Part shown: in pieces, positions 31,609-40,306 of the stretch | How the letters are laid out: each line of letters opens with the position of its first letter | Position numbering within the stretch: the first letter of the stretch is position 1 | Source: PMNU01 sp035479875 | GTDB taxonomy: Bacteria; Patescibacteriota; Saccharimonadia; Saccharimonadales; UBA4665 | Direction: 5' to 3' | Assembly: GCA_035479875.1 (NCBI GenBank) | Contig: DATIIH010000013.1 | Span: forward strand, 1-64,000 | DNA: 64,000 bases | Translations under genes and position numbers: made by a program | The notes under the pieces: generated by a model | The model's input: the letters and a program-made list of their open reading frames with translations, nothing else | Told to the model about the DNA's origin: nothing | Databases searched by the model: none

Positions 31609-31965
31609 TTGTTAGCCCGAGACAGCGCGCTAACCGTCCTTAACGCTTCCGCCGCAGAAGTCTTGGAAATGGCTATACACCTAGACCGCTCACCCGACGA
31701 TCTCATTGCCCTCGCTCTAAAGACGAACGACAAACCCTTATATATACAGTACCAAGAATGGATCAGACTGCTTAAAGGAAATCGCCTGGAAGCAATCGAA
31801 CGAGTACGCGATGTGCTCGGCCTGCGCCTTTTTCGCCTGGCGTTTTTCCGTGCCCACTGCGCACCCGATACGATGGACATCGCTGCCGCGCGACAGCACC
31901 CCGACTACATGGGTGGCGAGATGCTGGCCCACCGCCTCGTAGTCTATCGGCCGAGCAGGCGCTAA
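31609..31965 (+). CDS. Hypothetical protein, 118 aa, TTG start
   Basis: The plus-strand frame is open from 31555 to 31965, but its only plausible initiator is TTG 31609, without a ribosome site. The sequence (LNASAAEVLEMAIHLDRSPDDL, then RVRDVLGLRLFRLAFFRA) is helix-like and protein-like, better than the opposite-strand frame, which is Arg/Ser-rich. The last bases overlap the stop of the converging ABC permease. About 200 bases before it (31404-31608) hold nothing I recognise. Tentative. Confidence 0.35.
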   Translation: MLARDSALTVLNASAAEVLEMAIHLDRSPDDLIALALKTNDKPLYIQYQEWIRLLKGNRLEAIERVRDVLGLRLFRLAFFRAHCAPDTMDIAAARQHPDYMGGEMLAHRLVVYRPSRR

Positions 31966-32702
31966 TTAGCATCGCGGCGCACAAAGAGTATCCAGGCAAC
32001 AATCCAAGCAACGAGTAAGTAGCCACCGGCGACCAGCGCGGCGTGGGCATGGGTGATGTTGCCGCGGAACGGCGTACCCAGAATGGCGTTTTGGGCGCTA
32101 AACGGCAGGTACACCATGTTGTCTTTAACAAGCAGTCCAAGCACCTGTTCGATAGTAGGGATAATAAACAGCGATACGATGGCACCAATTTGATTGCGAA
32201 TAATTACGGCCAGCACCAGGGCCATCATCACATACGTCCAACCCGACAATAGCGCACGCCACACTAGGCTGTGATAGTTAATAATCTGCGGTGCGAGCGT
32301 GTTGCCATGCAGGTGCACGCCGAGTATCGACGCCAGCGGCCCCAAGACCGCGATAGCCGTGGTTAGCAGTAAGGCGAACACAGTAATGGTAATAAACTTA
32401 GCGGCCAGCACCTTGGTGCGACTGTTAGACGTCGTAAGTGTGTACATAATGGTGTTGTGGCGATACTCGTGCGTGACCAGCAATATGGCAATAACGGCGC
32501 CAAATACCATGGGCAGACTGGTGAGTGCACCCACCACGTCCTGGGAAAGGAGCTGCGGGTTGAGTAGTTCTACACCCTTCAGGTGATACCCCTCGATAAA
32601 ACCGGCAAAAAACAGCACAAACAACAGTGATGCGGCCACGTAGCCGTACGTGGTGCGTACAGTGAGCAACTTACGGAATTCGGCTTTGAGCGCGGGGAAC
32701 AT
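31962..32702 (-). CDS. ABC-2 type transporter permease
   Basis: Six hydrophobic segments over 246 aa (about 18-38, 58-78, 105-130, 145-170, 175-195, 220-240). LLVTHEYRHNTIMYTLTTS is the amphipathic element common in Nat/Bcr-type exporters. It starts at the last base of the ATPase gene (one-base overlap at 32702), so the two form one transporter. Substrates of such systems include antibiotics, peptides and sodium; none can be assigned. Confidence 0.88.
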   Translation of the reverse strand: MFPALKAEFRKLLTVRTTYGYVAASLLFVLFFAGFIEGYHLKGVELLNPQLLSQDVVGALTSLPMVFGAVIAILLVTHEYRHNTIMYTLTTSNSRTKVLAAKFITITVFALLLTTAIAVLGPLASILGVHLHGNTLAPQIINYHSLVWRALLSGWTYVMMALVLAVIIRNQIGAIVSLFIIPTIEQVLGLLVKDNMVYLPFSAQNAILGTPFRGNITHAHAALVAGGYLLVAWIVAWILFVRRDAN

Positions 32703-33622
32703 TATTCTTTACCTCCGTGCTTACCTGGTTTGGCTTGGTATTCTTCGGTGCCGGCGGTGAGTTCCAAAAATGCTTCTTCGAGCGAGGCAGCGTGGTACGC
32801 CAGCTCCAGCACGGTGATACCGGCGTTAAAGGCACGCTTACCAATGTCGTCGGTTTTAACACCGCTCACGCGCAAGCCGCCATCTACTTTTTCGTATGTC
32901 CAGGCTTCGTGCTTAAACAGCTTCTCGAGGCGTGATGTACTATCCGCCCGCACAAACACATTGGAGCGCGTGCTGCCAGACAACAGTTCGGAGATCGACG
33001 TATTGGCGATGAGTTTGCCTTTGCCGATCACCACCACGTTGTCGGCCATTTGCGACATTTCGCTGAGCAAATGGCTCGATACAAACACGGCGTTGCCCTT
33101 ATCGGCGTAATCTTTGAGGAATTGGCGCAACCAGGCAATGCCCTCGGGGTCGAGGCCGTTGGCTGGCTCGTCGAGCAATAAATATTTTGGATTGCCGAGA
33201 ATGGCAGCGGCAATGCCCAGGCGCTGGCTCATGCCCAAGCTGAATTTGCCAGGTTTACGCTTGGCGACGTCGCTCAGGCCAACGAGTTCCAGGGCTTCCT
33301 CTACGCGTGACAGCGGAATGCTGCCGGCGTCTGCCAAAATACGGAGGTGCTGGCGCGCCGTACGCGTAGGGTGGAAGGCCTTGGCCTCTAGCAATACGCC
33401 CACTACTTGCGACGGACGCTTGTAGGCATGCAAGTTTTTACCGTCAAAGGTGGTTGTGCCGCGACCGTTGTCTAGACCGAGCATCAGGCGCATGGTGGTG
33501 CTTTTGCCGGCGCCGTTGGGACCCAAAAAGCCGGTAACTTTGCCGGTAGCTACCTCAAAACTGAGATCATCTACTGCCACTTGTTTGCGGTATTTTTTAC
33601 CCAGATGGGAGGCGCGTATCAT
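32702..33622 (-). CDS. ABC transporter ATP-binding protein
   Basis: Walker A GPNGAGKST (about 34-42), Q loop, signature FSLGMSQRLGIAA, Walker B YLLLDEPANGLDPEG and H-loop SSHLLSEM. The 306-residue length with a C-terminal extension of about 90 residues resembles BcrA/NatA ATPases. TATACT at 33634-33629 ends 6 bases before the ATG (TATACT AGGGGC ATG): leaderless mRNA. The same 15-base string occurs at the DsbA-like gene. Confidence 0.95.
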   Translation of the reverse strand: MIRASHLGKKYRKQVAVDDLSFEVATGKVTGFLGPNGAGKSTTMRLMLGLDNGRGTTTFDGKNLHAYKRPSQVVGVLLEAKAFHPTRTARQHLRILADAGSIPLSRVEEALELVGLSDVAKRKPGKFSLGMSQRLGIAAAILGNPKYLLLDEPANGLDPEGIAWLRQFLKDYADKGNAVFVSSHLLSEMSQMADNVVVIGKGKLIANTSISELLSGSTRSNVFVRADSTSRLEKLFKHEAWTYEKVDGGLRVSGVKTDDIGKRAFNAGITVLELAYHAASLEEAFLELTAGTEEYQAKPGKHGGKE

Positions 33623-33654
33623 GCCCCTAGTATAGCGTACAGAGCGATACTTAA

Positions 33655-34614
33655 CTAGTTATGTACGGTCATCGCGGCATCTAACATACTGAGTAGTTCG
33701 GGGCCCGTTTGCGCGCCCATTAATTGCTCGCGCAGTTCTTTGGCGCCGTCAAAGCCATTGATGTAGATCTTGCAGAATTTGTTGAGTGTGGCAATGCGGC
33801 GGTCGCCCTCGGTCCAAGTCCTCGTGAACAGCTCAGCGTGCTTGCGGTACAGCGCGATCTTTTGCTCGCGCGTGTAGTTTGGCCATAGGCTATGCTCGCT
33901 AAACGCAAACGGGTCGTGGAACACGCCGCGGCCGATCATTACGCCGTCGAGTTTATACTTGCGCGCCAATTCTAGACCTTCGGCCCGACTCTCGATATCG
34001 CCGTTACCAACAATCAGGATGTTTGGTGCGATGCGATCGCGCAGCTCGCGCACTTTACCAATCTGGTCCCAATGCGCTGGAACGTCGCTCATTTCTTTAC
34101 GCGTGCGGCCATGGATCGTCAGCATCGCCAAATCTTGTTGCAGCAAAAACTCTAGCCACGAAAGGTCGATATCATTAAAGCCCAGCCGAGTTTTAACGCT
34201 CACTGGCACGCGGCCAGCAGCGCCATCTTGCGTAGCTTTAATGATCTCGAGCGCCAATGGCCGGTCATTGATAAGCGCGCTGCAAGCACCGTTTTTAACC
34301 ACCGTTTTTTCCGGACAGCCCATGTTGAGGTCGATGCCGGCAAAGCCCATTTCTACCAGCTCGGCTGCGGTTTTGCGAAAATTCTCTGGATTGAGGCCCC
34401 AAATCTGAGCGATGAGCGGTTGCTCCTTAGGCGTAAACTGAATGCGCTTAACCAACCGTGCGCGGCCCGGACTCTGCAACCCATCGACGTTCACAAACTC
34501 GGTAAAATAGAGGTCCGCCGGCGCGCAGTCGGCAATTATCTGGCGAAAGACGGTGTCGGTGACATCGTCCATCGGCGCCAACACCAAGAATGGCCGCGGG
34601 AGGGCTGGCGGCAC
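33655..34614 (-). CDS. dus: tRNA-dihydrouridine synthase
   Basis: FMN enzyme reducing uridines in tRNA. LAPMDDVTDTVFRQII (about 12-27) is the N-terminal TIM-barrel motif. DLNMGCPEKTVVKNGACSAL carries the catalytic Cys region, VSVKTRLGF the K-R-G motif, TIHGRTRKEM the His loop, and IVGNGDIES with MIGRGVFHDP the phosphate-binding end. Length 319 aa is typical. Start GTG 34614 lies 5 bases after the stop of the upstream gene. Confidence 0.95.
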   Translation of the reverse strand: MPPALPRPFLVLAPMDDVTDTVFRQIIADCAPADLYFTEFVNVDGLQSPGRARLVKRIQFTPKEQPLIAQIWGLNPENFRKTAAELVEMGFAGIDLNMGCPEKTVVKNGACSALINDRPLALEIIKATQDGAAGRVPVSVKTRLGFNDIDLSWLEFLLQQDLAMLTIHGRTRKEMSDVPAHWDQIGKVRELRDRIAPNILIVGNGDIESRAEGLELARKYKLDGVMIGRGVFHDPFAFSEHSLWPNYTREQKIALYRKHAELFTRTWTEGDRRIATLNKFCKIYINGFDGAKELREQLMGAQTGPELLSMLDAAMTVHN

Positions 34615-34619
34615 AGGAA

Positions 34620-35150
34620 CTAGGCCGCTTTCTTGGAGTCGGCGTTAGCTTGAATGATTCTTGCCGAGCGCTGGACAGTACGCAGGAATTTCCTGCGCGC
34701 ATCCGCTTGGCCGGGCTGGCCGTATCGGTCTAAGAAATCAACGTAGGCGAGGCCGACAGTCTCGCGCAGTTGCGCGCTACGAGGGTGTAACTCGGTACCA
34801 TAAAACGCAGTGACGAATGACGAAGCGGCACGGCCGCCAAGCCATAAGGCATTGGAGCCGGCGCCTTCCACTACACCGCCTAGGTCGTTTCCGTAACGCC
34901 GTTCGAGTGCAGGGCGATGCCTCAGCGTCCCAGCAATTTCTACAAAACTAGTACGAGAATTTGCGCCGCTGATGCTGCCAACGAGCTCGCCTAGATGATA
35001 CGCACGCGCAGCAACCGACACCGGACGGTCGCCGTCCGGCAATTTATACCCCATAGGATCAGCAATAGGTTCGATAGCCCGTGGGGGCGCTGGTTCTAAG
35101 AACAAGGGTTCCATGCTACCGGGCGCGGGTGCAAAGCGGCTTGTTGTCAT
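34620..35150 (-). CDS. Hypothetical soluble protein, 176 aa
   Basis: A Pro-rich N-terminus (about 1-30) precedes a helical region (AARAYHLGELVGSISG, then ELHPRSAQLRETVGLAYVDF) and a basic C-terminus ending SKKAA. No TM segment and no family recognised. TATAAT at 35163-35158 ends 7 bases before the ATG: leaderless. The dus gene follows directly, so the two are probably cotranscribed. Confidence 0.65.
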   Translation of the reverse strand: MTTSRFAPAPGSMEPLFLEPAPPRAIEPIADPMGYKLPDGDRPVSVAARAYHLGELVGSISGANSRTSFVEIAGTLRHRPALERRYGNDLGGVVEGAGSNALWLGGRAASSFVTAFYGTELHPRSAQLRETVGLAYVDFLDRYGQPGQADARRKFLRTVQRSARIIQANADSKKAA

Positions 35151-35190
35151 GTGTTATATTATACCACTTAGAGTCAAAATTAGCTAACGC

Positions 35191-36417
35191 TTACTCCCAG
35201 CGGAAGACGCGGAAGGCGATAATGTAAATTACCACGATCCAGGCGGCAATCAGGCCGATTTGCGGGCCGAGCTCTAGTATGCCCTTGCCTTCGGTGGCGA
35301 TCAGGCGGATGCCGTCGATTACTGGCGTGAGCGGCAGGAAATTCGTGGCCCCTTGCAGCCATTCCGGCATCAAAAAGCGCGGGAAAAACGTACCAGAGAG
35401 GAATAACATCGGGAATACGATGATGTTGCTGAGCGGAGCCGCCTGGCGCTCGTTTTTGGCCCAGCCGCCAATCGACAGGCCGATACCCAAGATCATCGTA
35501 ATGCTAAACACTAGCCATGCGGCAATCAGCACCCAATTACCCACTACGTGCAGATGGAACACCGTAATTGCCACGGCAAACATCACGCCGAGCGAAACTA
35601 GGCCGATAAGCGCCTGCGAAATCATCGTAGAGATAAAGTACTGCCAGACGCGTAATGGTGTAGTGTGTAGGCGGCGCAAAATACCCTGCTTTTTAAGTTC
35701 TGGGAAGACGTTAATAGGTCCGAAGATACCCATGCCGATAATCGAAAAACCGAGCAACCCTGCAAAGGTATAGTCGAACTGGCTCAAACTCTTGTTCGAT
35801 TGCTGCACGCTCTTAACACTAAATGGCTGCGCTTGGCTCACATACTTACCGTTTAACTGTTGGAACTGGGCGGTCAAAATGGAGCCTAGCGCTTGACCGG
35901 CTTGCTCGTTGCTTTGGGTATAGACCAGCTGGGCTTTGCCGGACGGATACGACTGGCCGGCTTTAACGGTGCCGAAATCTTTGGGCAGGATGATGGTAGC
36001 GTCGAGCTGGCTGCGCGTCATCTTTTCTTGGGCCTGGGCCATCGTAGTGATGGTGCTGTCGACTTTGAGCAGCTTAGAGTGTGTGGCCTCTTTGGCGAAC
36101 GCCACCGCGCTTTGGGTCGTTGACTGGTTCAAAAATGCCACCTTAAACGACGTGCCCTTGTTGTGGCCAAAGATCCCGCCAAACACAAAGAGGAAGATGA
36201 GCGGGAACAAAACGCCAAAGAATATTGCCAGCCGGTCACGGAAAAAGCGCCGGGTGTTAAGGCGGGCGAACACCGAAACGGCGTACAGCTTAGGGTATTT
36301 GACGGGGCGTAGCGCTTTGGTCTCGTCGCCCGGCTTGGGTTTGGTCATACGACCCCGCACGAGCTTGGCAACCGCAAGCACAGCCACAATAATCAAAAGT
36401 AATAATCCGCTGTGCAT
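35191..36417 (-). CDS. ABC-2 type transporter permease with extracytoplasmic loop
   Basis: Begins with an extra N-terminal TM segment (about 3-21). The standard layout follows: a TM near 68-90, a large extracytoplasmic domain (about 90-220), then five TM segments (about 225-245, 265-290, 295-320, 330-355, 380-405). NVFPELKKQGILRRLHTTPL is the coupling-helix motif and FPMLFLSGTFFP a late TM. 408 aa. It starts 1 base after the ATPase gene. An exporter of unknown substrate. Confidence 0.9.
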   Translation of the reverse strand: MHSGLLLLIIVAVLAVAKLVRGRMTKPKPGDETKALRPVKYPKLYAVSVFARLNTRRFFRDRLAIFFGVLFPLIFLFVFGGIFGHNKGTSFKVAFLNQSTTQSAVAFAKEATHSKLLKVDSTITTMAQAQEKMTRSQLDATIILPKDFGTVKAGQSYPSGKAQLVYTQSNEQAGQALGSILTAQFQQLNGKYVSQAQPFSVKSVQQSNKSLSQFDYTFAGLLGFSIIGMGIFGPINVFPELKKQGILRRLHTTPLRVWQYFISTMISQALIGLVSLGVMFAVAITVFHLHVVGNWVLIAAWLVFSITMILGIGLSIGGWAKNERQAAPLSNIIVFPMLFLSGTFFPRFLMPEWLQGATNFLPLTPVIDGIRLIATEGKGILELGPQIGLIAAWIVVIYIIAFRVFRWE

Positions 36418-36418
36418 A

Positions 36419-37177
36419 TTAGTCCCTCAGCGCCTTTCCGGTTAGATCGATAAACACGTCCTCGAGGTTGGCCTGTTCGACGTGTTGTTTCTTTGTAAAG
36501 CCCCTAGCCAAAAGTTGCTTAATGAGATTCTTGGGGGAGTCAAGGGCGATGATCTCGCCGTTGTCCATAACGGCCACGCGGTCGCAAAGCAGCTCGGCTT
36601 CGTCCATGTAGTGGGTAGTCATAATAACGGTTACGCCCTTGTTGCGGACGTGTTGCACCAGCTCCCAGAGGTTGCGGCGGGCTTGTGGATCCAAACCGGT
36701 GGTGGGCTCATCCATAAAGAAGACTTTAGGCTTGTGTACGAGGGCGGTGGCAATGCTTAGGCGCTGTTTTTGGCCGCCGGATAAGTTCTCGGTAAAGGCA
36801 TTGGCTTTTTCGCCCAGCTTGACGTCGTTGAGGTACTCCATAGGGTGCACTCGTTGGCCGTAAGCGGCGGCGAATAGCTCGATGGTCTCGGTAAGGCGCG
36901 TTTTGTCTTGGAAGGCCGGCGATTGAGGCTGCACACCAATCAAATTACGAATCTTCCAGGGGTTGGAGGCTACGTCCACGCCGTCGATGCTGGCGCTGCC
37001 GCCATCAATATCGCGGACGGCTTCGATCATCTCCAGCGTCGTGGTTTTGCCCGCGCCGTTGGGACCCAAGATACCAAAAATCTCGCCTTTCTTAACTTCA
37101 AAACTGATACCCTTGACTACCTCTCGGTCGTCATACTTCTTACGAAGCTTGTCTACTTTTAAAATTGTATGTGTCAT
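36419..37177 (-). CDS. ABC transporter ATP-binding protein
   Basis: Walker A GPNGAGKTT (about 37-45), signature LSGGQKQRLSIATAL, Walker B KVFFMDEPTTGLDPQ, H-loop MTTHYMDEAE. 252 aa. ATG 37177 is chosen because TATAGT at 37190-37185 ends 7 bases before it; the longer open frame lies upstream of this -10. Partner of the following permease. Confidence 0.95.
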   Translation of the reverse strand: MTHTILKVDKLRKKYDDREVVKGISFEVKKGEIFGILGPNGAGKTTTLEMIEAVRDIDGGSASIDGVDVASNPWKIRNLIGVQPQSPAFQDKTRLTETIELFAAAYGQRVHPMEYLNDVKLGEKANAFTENLSGGQKQRLSIATALVHKPKVFFMDEPTTGLDPQARRNLWELVQHVRNKGVTVIMTTHYMDEAELLCDRVAVMDNGEIIALDSPKNLIKQLLARGFTKKQHVEQANLEDVFIDLTGKALRD

Positions 37178-37224
37178 ACTTTTTACTATACCAGAATTTA
37201 ACACTGTTAAATAAACCACAAAAT

Positions 37225-37260
37225 AAAACACCTGGGCACGGAATGCGTGGACCCAGGTGT
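37225..37260 (-). terminator. Terminator of the 65-residue gene
   Basis: CACCTGGG (37229-37236) and CCCAGGTG (37252-37259) form a perfect stem, followed on the minus strand by TTTTATTTT. Confidence 0.88.
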
Positions 37261-37275
37261 TTGTATAAAGCGTTG

Positions 37276-37473
37276 TTACTTGTCGCGCTTGACGGTCAAG
37301 AAGCCGTTCTTGACGTTCTCGCCGACGCTCATACCCTCAGGTAGGTCGGTAGCTTCAGGGCGCTCGTCCTTGCTGAAGTAGTAAATGGTTTGTTCTTTAC
37401 CGCCACGGAGGACGACCTTTTTCGAGTTCAGGTAGTAAGTTACGCCTTTAGAGTTTGTGTGCTTGTAGCCCAT
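37276..37473 (-). CDS. Small conserved-type protein, 65 aa
   Basis: Begins MGYKHTNSKGVTYYLNSK and ends KNGFLTVKRDK. It is basic and soluble, with a beta-rich pattern (VVLRGGKEQTIYYFSKD). I have the impression that short proteins of this kind recur in Patescibacteria, but cannot name a family. ATG 37473 follows AGAGGGG by about 10-13 bases. It is a monocistronic unit closed by a strong terminator, so it is probably well expressed. Confidence 0.75.
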   Translation of the reverse strand: MGYKHTNSKGVTYYLNSKKVVLRGGKEQTIYYFSKDERPEATDLPEGMSVGENVKNGFLTVKRDK

Positions 37474-37647
37474 TGCTAGATATTCCCCTCTTCTTAGCAT
37501 TAGTAATGGTACCCCTACCATACTCTGATAGAATTTTGTTTGTCAACTGGTTTTTATACCGTAGACGCTGCAAAGACACTCTAAAAGGCGCCAAAACATG
37601 GACATTTAACTCTTGCGCGCCATCGTGCTTATGTATTACACTGGGTC

Positions 37648-37653
37648 GTATAC
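37648..37653 (+). promoter_or_regulatory. -10 box of the 203-residue gene
   Basis: TATACT lies about 28 bases before ATG 37682. AGGGGG follows at ribosome-site spacing, so this gene has a conventional leader. Confidence 0.55.
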
Positions 37654-37681
37654 TAATAGCATGTAAATAGGGGGTTTTCCA

Positions 37682-38293
37682 ATGGAGTTTAATCAAAGCA
37701 TGCGGGCAGCCGCACCGGCTCACTCACCTTCTGGCGCTGCAGCCTCAGGTTCAGTGGGTGGCGGTAAGGCGTCAAGGTCATGGAAGGGCAATCCAATGTG
37801 GCTCCGCGTGGCGCTTATCGTCTTGCTATTTGCTGCAACTGCAGTCGTTGTTGTCATGGTAGTACTGGTTTACCTCGGTGGTAATAACGAACAGACGTTT
37901 GTTAACAAGAGCCAAGAGCAAGCCGTATTCCTTACTAACGGACAGGTCTACTTTGGCCACGTTAAGTCAGTAAACAAGCAATACGTTGACCTCGAAGGCA
38001 TCTACTACCTCAACGTCAACCAGCAAGTCCAGCCAAACCAAAGCGGTTCATCTGCAAATGCGGCTTCTAACCAGAGCGTTTCGCTTGTGAAGCTTGGTTG
38101 TGAACTCCATGGTCCGACCGATCAGATGCTCATCAACCGCGACCAAGTCACCTTCTGGGAGAACCTGAAGAGCGACGGTCAGGTAACCACTGCGATTACC
38201 CAATGGGTCAAGCAGAACCCGACTGGTCAGAAGTGTACGACGAGCAACTCGACCTCTAACTCGAGCAGCACATCCAACACGACTAAGCCCTAA
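37682..38293 (+). CDS. Single-TM protein with extracytoplasmic domain, 203 aa
   Basis: A cytoplasmic Ala/Ser/Gly/Pro-rich N-terminus (about 1-35), one TM helix (about 40-65), then an extracytoplasmic domain beginning with QAVFLTNGQVYFGHVKSVNK. The pattern QAVFLTNGQVYFG-x-YVDLEGIYYL looks like a conserved Patescibacterial domain of unknown function. Two cysteines (about 141 and 188) may form a disulfide. The tail is Ser/Thr/Asn-rich. Good ribosome site AGGGGG and a terminator after the stop. Confidence 0.75.
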   Translation: MEFNQSMRAAAPAHSPSGAAASGSVGGGKASRSWKGNPMWLRVALIVLLFAATAVVVVMVVLVYLGGNNEQTFVNKSQEQAVFLTNGQVYFGHVKSVNKQYVDLEGIYYLNVNQQVQPNQSGSSANAASNQSVSLVKLGCELHGPTDQMLINRDQVTFWENLKSDGQVTTAITQWVKQNPTGQKCTTSNSTSNSSSTSNTTKP

Positions 38294-38316
38294 GTCGACG
38301 GATAGGCTACCAACGA

Positions 38317-38347
38317 CTAACCCCTTCCAAGCGAAGGGGTTAGTTCT
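38317..38347 (+). terminator. Rho-independent terminator
   Basis: CTAACCCCTT (38317-38326) pairs perfectly with AAGGGGTTAG (38334-38343), followed by TTCTTT. Confidence 0.88.
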
Positions 38348-38391
38348 TTACCGGGGCAAGTGCGTTACAATAAATGTAAGAAATAATCATC

Positions 38392-38994
38392 ATGGACAAG
38401 CGACAATTGCACCACATATGGACGCGCATCCGTCCGGTTAAAGTCTGGTATCTACTAGTTGCTGGTGGCTTTTTTGGGCTGGTGGCCGTGGTGGCGTTGC
38501 GAGACAACTATGTGACCATGACACAGCTGCGCGCCCACGTATACACGGCTGACCAAAACAATGGCGACGTGGAGGGTGCACTACAGGATTTGCGAGCGTT
38601 CGTAGGCATGCACATGAACACAACGCTTGCGAGCACCGATGGCGTGTACCCACCTATCCAACTCAAATACACCTATGCCCGGCTGCAAGCCACCGAGCAA
38701 AAACGAGTAAACGACGTAAACGCAGCAGTATACACCGACGCCCAACATTACTGTGAGGCCCTCTATCCCAAGAGTTTTTCTGGCGGCCCCCGGGTGCCGT
38801 GCGTCGAACAGTACGTCGACAGTCACAGAACTTCGCCTGTTGCAATCCCAGAAGCGATGTACAAATTCGATTTTGTGTCGCCCACATGGTCGCCCGATGT
38901 TGCCGGCTGGTCGCTGGTGGCGGCTATTGTTCTGGCAGGCTTGTCGATCTTACGTTTCACAGTCGGCTATGTTCTGCGTCGGTTCATCCGCTAG
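38392..38994 (+). CDS. Conserved-type membrane protein, two TM segments, 200 aa
   Basis: TM1 (about 20-41) and TM2 (about 167-190) enclose an extracytoplasmic domain of about 125 residues. This includes VYTADQNNGDVEGALQDLRAF and VYPPIQLKYTYARLQ and two cysteines (about 123 and 142) that may pair. A short basic cytoplasmic tail follows. No named family. The next gene, murC, begins 17 bases later with its own -10, so the two may be read together or separately. Confidence 0.72.
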   Translation: MDKRQLHHIWTRIRPVKVWYLLVAGGFFGLVAVVALRDNYVTMTQLRAHVYTADQNNGDVEGALQDLRAFVGMHMNTTLASTDGVYPPIQLKYTYARLQATEQKRVNDVNAAVYTDAQHYCEALYPKSFSGGPRVPCVEQYVDSHRTSPVAIPEAMYKFDFVSPTWSPDVAGWSLVAAIVLAGLSILRFTVGYVLRRFIR

Positions 38995-39011
38995 CGTGCT
39001 AAACTTGATCT

Positions 39012-40304
39012 ATGCATATCTTTTTCTCTGGCATTGGCGGCGCTGGCATCGGACCTATGGCGCTCATTGCCCATCAAGCTGGCTACGACGTTTCTGGATC
39101 CGACAAGCAAGAAGGCAGCTATCTGCGCTATCTTAAAGAGCATGGCGTTACCGACATTCATATTGGGCAGAGTTACGACCAAATTGCTGAGGCCCACGCC
39201 GTCGCCCCAATTGACTGGTTTGTGTACACTTCGGCCCTACCTATGGAACAGCCAGACGCCCCGGAGCTACGCTTTTGTGCCGACCACAACATTAAGGCCA
39301 CCAAACGCGACGAATTTTTAAGCCAATTTTTAGCCGACAATAAGCTCAAAATGATCGCCGTTGCCGGCACTCATGGCAAGACCACCACCACGGCCATGGC
39401 TACCTGGACCGCCCAACAAATCGGCCTGCCAGAGAGTCATTTGGTGCCGGCCAAGCTCAGTTTTGCTGATATGGGCACCTTTACACCGGGCAGTGAATAC
39501 TTCATCTACGAAGCCGACGAATTTGACCGTAACTTTTTGAGCTACCATCCATATGTCAGCCTGATTACCGGGATCGACTGGGACCATCCCGACATTTACC
39601 CAACGCGCGAAGAATACAACGAGGCCTTCCGCACCTTTCTCGGCCAAAGCGAGCGGACCATCCTATGGCAGGCCGACGTAGCGCGCCTAGGCATCACGCC
39701 CAACGACAGCCAACACATTATCGACGAGGATGACCCCGCAATTAATGAACAACTGCACTTGGCTGGTTTAGTGAACCGCCAAAATGCCTGGCAGGTTGCA
39801 CATGCTCTGCACATGGTAACTGATAAGCCGCTCGACGAGCTTATTGGCCACCTCAACCAATTCCCGGGTGTGGCCCGCCGCTTCGAAAAGATCGCCGACA
39901 ACATTTATACCGACTACGCTCATACACCGCCTAAGATCCGTGGCGCCTTACAGAACGCTGGTGAAGTCGCACCCGGTCGCGTCGTTGTGGTGTATGAGGG
40001 TCTGCACAACACCCGCCAGCACTTTATCAAAGACGAGCTCAAAACCCTGTTTGAGGGCGTTAAGCACCTGTACATCGTGCCTAGCTATCTGGCGCGTGAA
40101 GACAAGAACTTGCCCCTGCTCTCACCCGCTGACCTCAAGAACTTGATGAATGAGACGGTGCGGGCGTATACCGACACAGCCGAGCTAAACGACGCACTCA
40201 AAGACATGATTGCCACGCACGCTCAAGCAGGCGATCTCGTATTGTGCATCAGCGCTGGTGGCGGCGGCAGCTTAGACGAATGGCTGCGCAAGCAAACATT
40301 TTAA
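39012..40304 (+). CDS. murC: MurC-type Mur ligase (UDP-MurNAc:L-alanine ligase family)
   Basis: MurC adds L-Ala to UDP-MurNAc in peptidoglycan synthesis. The N-terminal Rossmann motif is FSGIGGAGIGPMALIA. Then come the ATP loop AVAGTHGKTTTTAM, the central-domain EADEFDRNFL, and the C-terminal FPGVARRFEKI and YTDYAHTPPKIRGAL. 430 aa, slightly short. TAAACT with an upstream TGC (38997-39005) ends 6 bases before the ATG: leaderless. A relative such as Mpl (tripeptide ligase) is less likely in a non-recycling CPR cell but not excluded. Confidence 0.88.
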   Translation: MHIFFSGIGGAGIGPMALIAHQAGYDVSGSDKQEGSYLRYLKEHGVTDIHIGQSYDQIAEAHAVAPIDWFVYTSALPMEQPDAPELRFCADHNIKATKRDEFLSQFLADNKLKMIAVAGTHGKTTTTAMATWTAQQIGLPESHLVPAKLSFADMGTFTPGSEYFIYEADEFDRNFLSYHPYVSLITGIDWDHPDIYPTREEYNEAFRTFLGQSERTILWQADVARLGITPNDSQHIIDEDDPAINEQLHLAGLVNRQNAWQVAHALHMVTDKPLDELIGHLNQFPGVARRFEKIADNIYTDYAHTPPKIRGALQNAGEVAPGRVVVVYEGLHNTRQHFIKDELKTLFEGVKHLYIVPSYLAREDKNLPLLSPADLKNLMNETVRAYTDTAELNDALKDMIATHAQAGDLVLCISAGGGGSLDEWLRKQTF

Positions 40305-40306
40305 GA

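Noticed and set aside
31551..31880. Minus-strand 109-residue ORF
   Set aside because: Arg/Ser-rich composition typical of an antisense shadow; the plus-strand frame is more protein-like, though also weak.
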